A DNA stretch of 39,614 nucleotides from positions 1 through 39,614 of the forward strand of contig NZ_QSDY01000013.1 of NCBI RefSeq assembly GCF_003463825.1, given 5' to 3'. The DNA is from Veillonella sp. AM51-8BH (lineage in GTDB: Bacteria > Bacillota > Negativicutes > Veillonellales > Veillonellaceae). The notes under the pieces are model-generated. The model saw only the letters and a program-made list of their open reading frames with translations, was not told the DNA's origin and made no database searches. This document shows, in pieces, positions 36,078 through 39,614 of the stretch (positions are counted from its first letter, which is position 1; each line of letters begins with the position of its first letter). The translations under genes and the position numbers were made by a program.

Positions 36078-37348
36078 ATGAAGTTACGTTTTATTGCTGC
36101 TACGTTAGCTGTCATGGCTATGAGCACGACCTCTATTATGGCAGAAGGCTTGCAAGGCACACCTGGAACTCCGATGGCAATCGTAGATTCCCAAAAAGAC
36201 TCTGCCTCTATTTTGCCAGATCAGTATAAATCGTATGCGACTACGATGAACACAGTAGTTAAGGACTATAAAAATGGCTATACCTTTACGATTCCATGGC
36301 GTGTAGCCGATGGTGTTAAGCTAGATATGGATGTGCGTAGTGAAAGTGAGCATATTCAAGGCTATTCTTTCAACCTAGCAGGTCCAACACAAGATGATTC
36401 CTATACTGTGTCTTTCACAAAACGCAATAATACACCGCAAGACGGGGTATCTCAAAAGGAATGGAATACGACTTGGTATGGTGTGCCAATCAAGGGCATG
36501 TCTGATGAAGAGTACTTGAGCATCTGGCGTCAGCATAGTAATGTCTTTGAAAATAACGATATCGTTGGGGGCTTCTTTAACAAGAAAGGGGCTATATCAG
36601 CACGTTGGGATAAGACAACACCAAAATCGTATGCTGAAATGACATCTACAGAGCCTGTTCAATCTGTATTTGAAGCGGAATTCATCATGGATAAGGATCC
36701 AACGCATCGCTACAATTTGGCGAGCACCTATGCTCCTATTCAAGGGGAATTTATGGAACAAGGCTTGATGGAACATACAATTCCATCCTTTGAATTACTA
36801 AATAAGTCTGGTTCTAGTACAATCAAAGGTGTTAAGCAGTTTATCTCTGGCACAAGTGATATCAGCGTAGCTGAAGGTATTAAATTTGCTATCCAAAAGG
36901 TTTTACCCGTCTAAATGAAAAGGGTAAAATTGCTTTCGCTAAGCATAATGTGCGCCTTGATATTGAATCCTTTACAATCCCCGTACAAGCGGTTAGCACA
37001 GGCATGCCTACAATGATGGGCAAACAAATGCTAGGTGATTATTACCTTAAACAATTGGTTGAGGTGAATAAGGCAACCATTACTCGTTATGAAACACATA
37101 TTATCGATGGTAATGTAATGTTCTACTTGGCAGGTCATATGAAGAATCCTAATACGGCTGATACATCTGCAGCTGCACCAGTATCCTTTGCCGCTACTAT
37201 TATCTTAGGTAATGAAGGCAATGTAGCCGTGGCTCGTATGATTGGCCCAGCAGGCACTAGCCTTAGCACACCAGAGCTCATCGATGTGCTGGATGGGTTT
37301 AAATTGACTACTACATTGAATACTAACCAATCATCACAAGTTTTATAA
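36078..37348 (+). CDS. Exported protein of unknown function in the ABC operon (one-base frameshift as written)
   Basis: A secreted protein of unknown family with an N-terminal signal peptide (MKLRFIAATLAVMAMST, cleavage near MAEG). AGGAGG lies five bases before ATG, and only eight bases separate it from the ATPase gene, so it is co-transcribed with the transporter. The first frame ends at 36912-36914. One extra G at 36900-36901 (AAGGTTTTACC to AAGGGTTTTACC) continues it as KGFTRLNEKGKIAFAKHN to give 423 aa. The mature part mixes beta-strand-like segments (GYTFTIPWRVADGVKLDM, THIIDGNVMFYLAGH) without cysteines or known motifs. Confidence 0.75.
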
Positions 37349-37370
37349 TATACACATAATATTCTTTTAT

Positions 37371-37401
37371 TTGTATAAATCTGTATGATTTGTGCTATAA
37401 T
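37371..37401 (+). promoter_or_regulatory. Promoter of the universal stress protein gene
   Basis: TGCTATAAT (37393-37401) is an extended -10, with TTGTAT (37371-37376) as a 19-base-spaced -35. The leader of about 110 bases holds two small hairpins, CCTCT/AGAGG (37411-37426) and ATCCCT-TTG-AGGGAT (37482-37496), the latter just before the Shine-Dalgarno. Confidence 0.55.
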
Positions 37402-37516
37402 AAAAGAAATCCTCTAGAAAAAGAGGAGTTTTCCTTGATGGTCTAGAATATAATAATATAGGCTAAACGATCTTTGATCATATCCCTTTGAGGGATTAGA
37501 AATAGGAGGGGTTATT

Positions 37517-37963
37517 ATGGTTACCTACAAAACTATTGTTGTACCTACTGATGGTTCTGAAAATGCTAAACGTGCGTTGGAACATGCTCTCGCTGTAGCG
37601 GACCGCAACCATGCTGAATTGATTATTGTTCACGTTGCAAATATCGTGTCTGCTATTTCCAATTTCGATCAAACACCAATTTCCGGTGGTTACGTATCTG
37701 AACAAATTGCAGAAGATATGGAAGAAACTGGTAAAGAAATTCTTAACGATGTAGTAAAAGAAATTCCTACAGGCGTAAAAGTTAAAAGCGTATTCGAAGT
37801 TGGTTCCCCTGGTCCTGCATTATTAGCAGTAGCTAAAAAATATAATGCTGACCTTATCGTAATGGGTAGCCGTGGCCTTGGCCCATTGAAAGGCTTATTC
37901 ATGGGTAGCGTAAGTAGCTATGTAACTAGTCACTCCACTTGCCCTGTATTGATCATTAAATAA
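37517..37963 (+). CDS. Universal stress protein, UspA family (ATP-binding type)
   Basis: A 148-aa single-domain Usp. The N-terminus IVVPTDGSENAKRALEHAL has the conserved Asp, and the C-terminus VMGSRGLGPLKGLFMGSVSS fits the G-2x-G-9x-G(S/T) ATP-binding pattern, followed by CPVLIIK. The family responds to starvation, redox and other stresses. AGGAGG lies upstream of ATG 37517. It is monocistronic with its own promoter and terminator. Confidence 0.94.
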   Translation: MVTYKTIVVPTDGSENAKRALEHALAVADRNHAELIIVHVANIVSAISNFDQTPISGGYVSEQIAEDMEETGKEILNDVVKEIPTGVKVKSVFEVGSPGPALLAVAKKYNADLIVMGSRGLGPLKGLFMGSVSSYVTSHSTCPVLIIK

Positions 37964-37988
37964 TTCATATCCTGTACAGATATGATAC

Positions 37989-38023
37989 AAAAAGAGACTT
38001 TGTTGTAACAAAGTCTCTTTTTT
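37989..38023 (+). terminator. Terminator of the universal stress protein gene
   Basis: A 15-bp perfect stem AAAAAGAGACTTTGT (37989-38003) / ACAAAGTCTCTTTTT (38008-38022) with loop TGTA and a T run. Confidence 0.9.
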
Positions 38024-38035
38024 ATAGCGTAAAAA

Positions 38036-38076
38036 TGATATAATATTTGTATGTATGCCATTTAGGTTTACAAATA
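38036..38076 (+). promoter_or_regulatory. arsR-type gene promoter with an 8-bp dyad at the start site
   Basis: TGATATAAT (38036-38044) is an extended -10. TATTTGTA (38044-38051) and TACAAATA (38069-38076) form a perfect inverted repeat with a 17-base gap over the predicted start site, a plausible autoregulatory operator. Confidence 0.45.
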
Positions 38077-38144
38077 AGAACGAAATTAAGTTACATGAGA
38101 ACAATAAATAAACATAGATAATGGTTTATAAAATGGGGGACTAT

Positions 38145-38435
38145 ATGAGCGACAAACAAGAATCATTGCTAAAGCTAGCAGAACTGTTTAAAATCCTGGG
38201 TGACCCTACACGCCTTAAAATAGTAGAATTATTATTAGAAAACGAAATGTGTGTAAATCACATTGCAGAAACAATGGGGATGGGACAATCTGCTATTTCT
38301 CACCAATTGCGTGTACTCCGTCAAGCAAGACTTGTGACCTATCGCAAGGAAGGTAAAACTGCATACTACTCTCTAAACGATGATCACGTAGAAGGTCTCG
38401 TAAGAATGGGTATGGAACACGTATCTCATCAATAG
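38145..38435 (+). CDS. ArsR/SmtB-family metalloregulator, CzrA-like alpha-5 zinc/cobalt sensor
   Basis: A 96-aa winged-helix repressor. The recognition helix is in MGMGQSAISHQLRVLRQARLV and the wing in YRKEGKTAYYSLN. The last helix carries D79, H81, H92 and H95, exactly the D-x-H...H-x2-H spacing of the alpha-5 zinc/cobalt site in CzrA. The alpha-3 position has a single Cys (MCVNHIAE) and no CxC, so arsenic or cadmium sensing is unlikely. ATG 38145 has GGGGG five bases upstream. No metal efflux gene adjoins it here, so its target lies elsewhere. The metal choice is inferred from residue spacing. Confidence 0.9.
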   Translation: MSDKQESLLKLAELFKILGDPTRLKIVELLLENEMCVNHIAETMGMGQSAISHQLRVLRQARLVTYRKEGKTAYYSLNDDHVEGLVRMGMEHVSHQ

Positions 38436-38539
38436 TCATATAGCCGTATTGCATACTATTTGTCTAACTTGATTGGGGATATACAAAAGTACTCATGATA
38501 TATATATCCTCTAAAGATATATAAAGTTAAAATATAAGA

Positions 38540-38568
38540 AAAGGAGCCGTTTATACGGCTCCTTTTTG
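38540..38568. terminator. Bidirectional terminator between arsR-type gene and carrier gene
   Basis: An 11-bp stem AAAGGAGCCGT (38540-38550) / ACGGCTCCTTT (38555-38565) with loop TTAT. A/T-rich flanks provide U-tracts on both strands. Confidence 0.88.
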
Positions 38569-38584
38569 TATAGGTATACTAGTA

Positions 38585-39574
38585 TTAATATAAAGGGAAG
38601 AGGTAATAGGCTATCGTAATAAATAGTGGCATAGTTACTGCTGATAGTATGGTTGTACCCATTACAATTTGCGTAGCGTATTCTGGATTGTTTTTCATCT
38701 CGATAGCAATAAGGGCCATATTGATGGCTGTTGGTACGCTATAGGTGATGACAATCGTTTGCGCTGCAATCGGGTGCATAGGACCATAGAACATTATAAA
38801 TAATATAGTAATAACTGCAGCAATGAGAGGACTTACGACGAGACGTAAGGATGTAGCGAGCATAACATCCGCCTTAAAGAAGTTTAATGGCGTTCTGTTA
38901 ATCTGCACCCCTAAAGCGATCATAGCAACGCCTACAAAGGCATTAGCAAAGATTTTAAGAGGGGCAAAGAAGAATAGACCGTGTAAATCAAATGGTAAGA
39001 GCTGGCAAAGTAATGCAAGCGGTATAGCATATACCATAGGCATATGGAAGACTACGCTTAACGCATCCTTTGTGCTCAAACGCCCAGCACCAGCTTGGTA
39101 GAAACCATAGGTATTACTTGTAATGGTCTGTATAATCATAATGGATACGACGCTGACAAGACCTAAATCAGCATAGGGGGTTGCGCCATCGATGACGTAA
39201 GGCACATTGGTAAATACAAAGATGGCAAGGGCGATGCCCATATTGCCGACATTGTTAAACATAACGCAGTTCTTTAATGTGGCGATTTTTGCTACATCAT
39301 AACCTTGTATTTTGCCGACTACACCTGAAAGGATAGAGTTCAGTATGAGTACAACTAGTGCACAAAATACGATTTCTAACGTACCTGATGTAAATTTAGC
39401 TTCATACATAGCCCTAAATACAAAGGTAGGCAATAATATGTAGAAGTTTAGTTTACTCAGCGTATATAAATCTAGTTTAAATTTTCTATCCAATATAAAC
39501 CCTACGCCTATCAGTATAAAAATAGGAATCATAGAGTTCATAAATATATGTCCTATTAGCTCGAATATATTCAT
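38585..39574 (-). CDS. Auxin efflux carrier (AEC) family transporter
   Basis: A 329-aa integral membrane protein with about ten membrane segments, of the AEC family that includes bacterial malate and other organic-acid carriers. N-terminal IPIFILIGVGFILDRKFKLD and LSKLNFYILLPTFVFRAMY, then FNNVGNMGIALAIFVF (the conserved Asn-Gly-rich crossing) and the C-terminal VITYSVPTAINMALIA are characteristic. The substrate is unknown; a dicarboxylate would fit an organic-acid-fermenting Negativicute, but that is inference. AGGTGAG lies just before ATG 39574. Its promoter would be beyond or at the window edge. Confidence 0.9.
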   Translation of the reverse strand: MNIFELIGHIFMNSMIPIFILIGVGFILDRKFKLDLYTLSKLNFYILLPTFVFRAMYEAKFTSGTLEIVFCALVVLILNSILSGVVGKIQGYDVAKIATLKNCVMFNNVGNMGIALAIFVFTNVPYVIDGATPYADLGLVSVVSIMIIQTITSNTYGFYQAGAGRLSTKDALSVVFHMPMVYAIPLALLCQLLPFDLHGLFFFAPLKIFANAFVGVAMIALGVQINRTPLNFFKADVMLATSLRLVVSPLIAAVITILFIMFYGPMHPIAAQTIVITYSVPTAINMALIAIEMKNNPEYATQIVMGTTILSAVTMPLFITIAYYLFPLY

Positions 39575-39614
39575 TATCTCACCTAGAGTTTCTTATTAAT
39601 TTAGTATGGATTTA

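Overview
The window looks like chromosome from a Negativicute (a diderm, AT-rich Firmicute), most likely Veillonella or a close relative. This rests on gene content: strong AGGAGG ribosome binding sites, a glmS ribozyme, a cdaA-ybbR-glmM neighbourhood, a molybdenum hydroxylase operon with yqeB/yqeC maturation genes, cbiZ, and a YcgQ/YcgR-type pair with COG0523 GTPases. The organism is an inference; no rRNA or other marker is present. I see no tRNA, rRNA, CRISPR array, IS element or phage gene.

Layout. 0.1-0.8 kb: bioY (biotin uptake). 0.9-4.1 kb, minus: a COG0523 GTPase, a second COG0523-like domain fused to a YraQ/DUF318 permease, and a YcgQ-type membrane protein, probably a metal or anion handling unit. 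4.5-6.0 kb, minus: pepD. 6.3-9.6 kb: pncB, nadE and an asparaginase (NAD salvage plus ammonia/aspartate release). 9.7-10.5 kb, minus: cbiZ (corrinoid salvage). 10.7-13.2 kb: a MscS channel, a D,D-carboxypeptidase and YfbR nucleotidase. 13.2-13.35 kb, minus: an undescribed candidate small RNA with a consensus promoter and its own terminator. 13.4-14.3 kb, minus: queG. 14.5-21.35 kb: an eight-gene xanthine-dehydrogenase-type operon (FAD, 2Fe-2S and Mo subunits, then yqeC, mocA, yqeB and two XdhC half-proteins). 21.5-26.5 kb: cdaA, ybbR, a COG2509 flavoprotein and glmM. 26.5-29.5 kb: a structured intergenic repeat region, a TPR-like orphan and a secreted beta-helix protein. 29.6-31.85 kb: glmS behind a glmS ribozyme. 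31.9-33.4 kb: trpS and a small membrane protein. 33.5-37.35 kb: a polar amino acid ABC transporter (lipoprotein, permease, ATPase) with a secreted partner protein. 37.5-39.6 kb: a universal stress protein, a CzrA-like ArsR sensor and an auxin-efflux-family carrier.

Five genes (yqeC, the COG2509 flavoprotein, glmM, glmS and the secreted ABC partner) are each broken by exactly one missing base in a short homopolymer. Adding one base restores a family-length protein in every case. Because glmM and glmS are normally indispensable and all lesions are of one kind, I read these as base-calling deletions, not real pseudogenes, and annotate each as one gene.

The most novel item is the candidate sRNA at 13213-13353. 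The GTPase-permease fusion, the glmS ribozyme and the repeat region after glmM are also worth attention.
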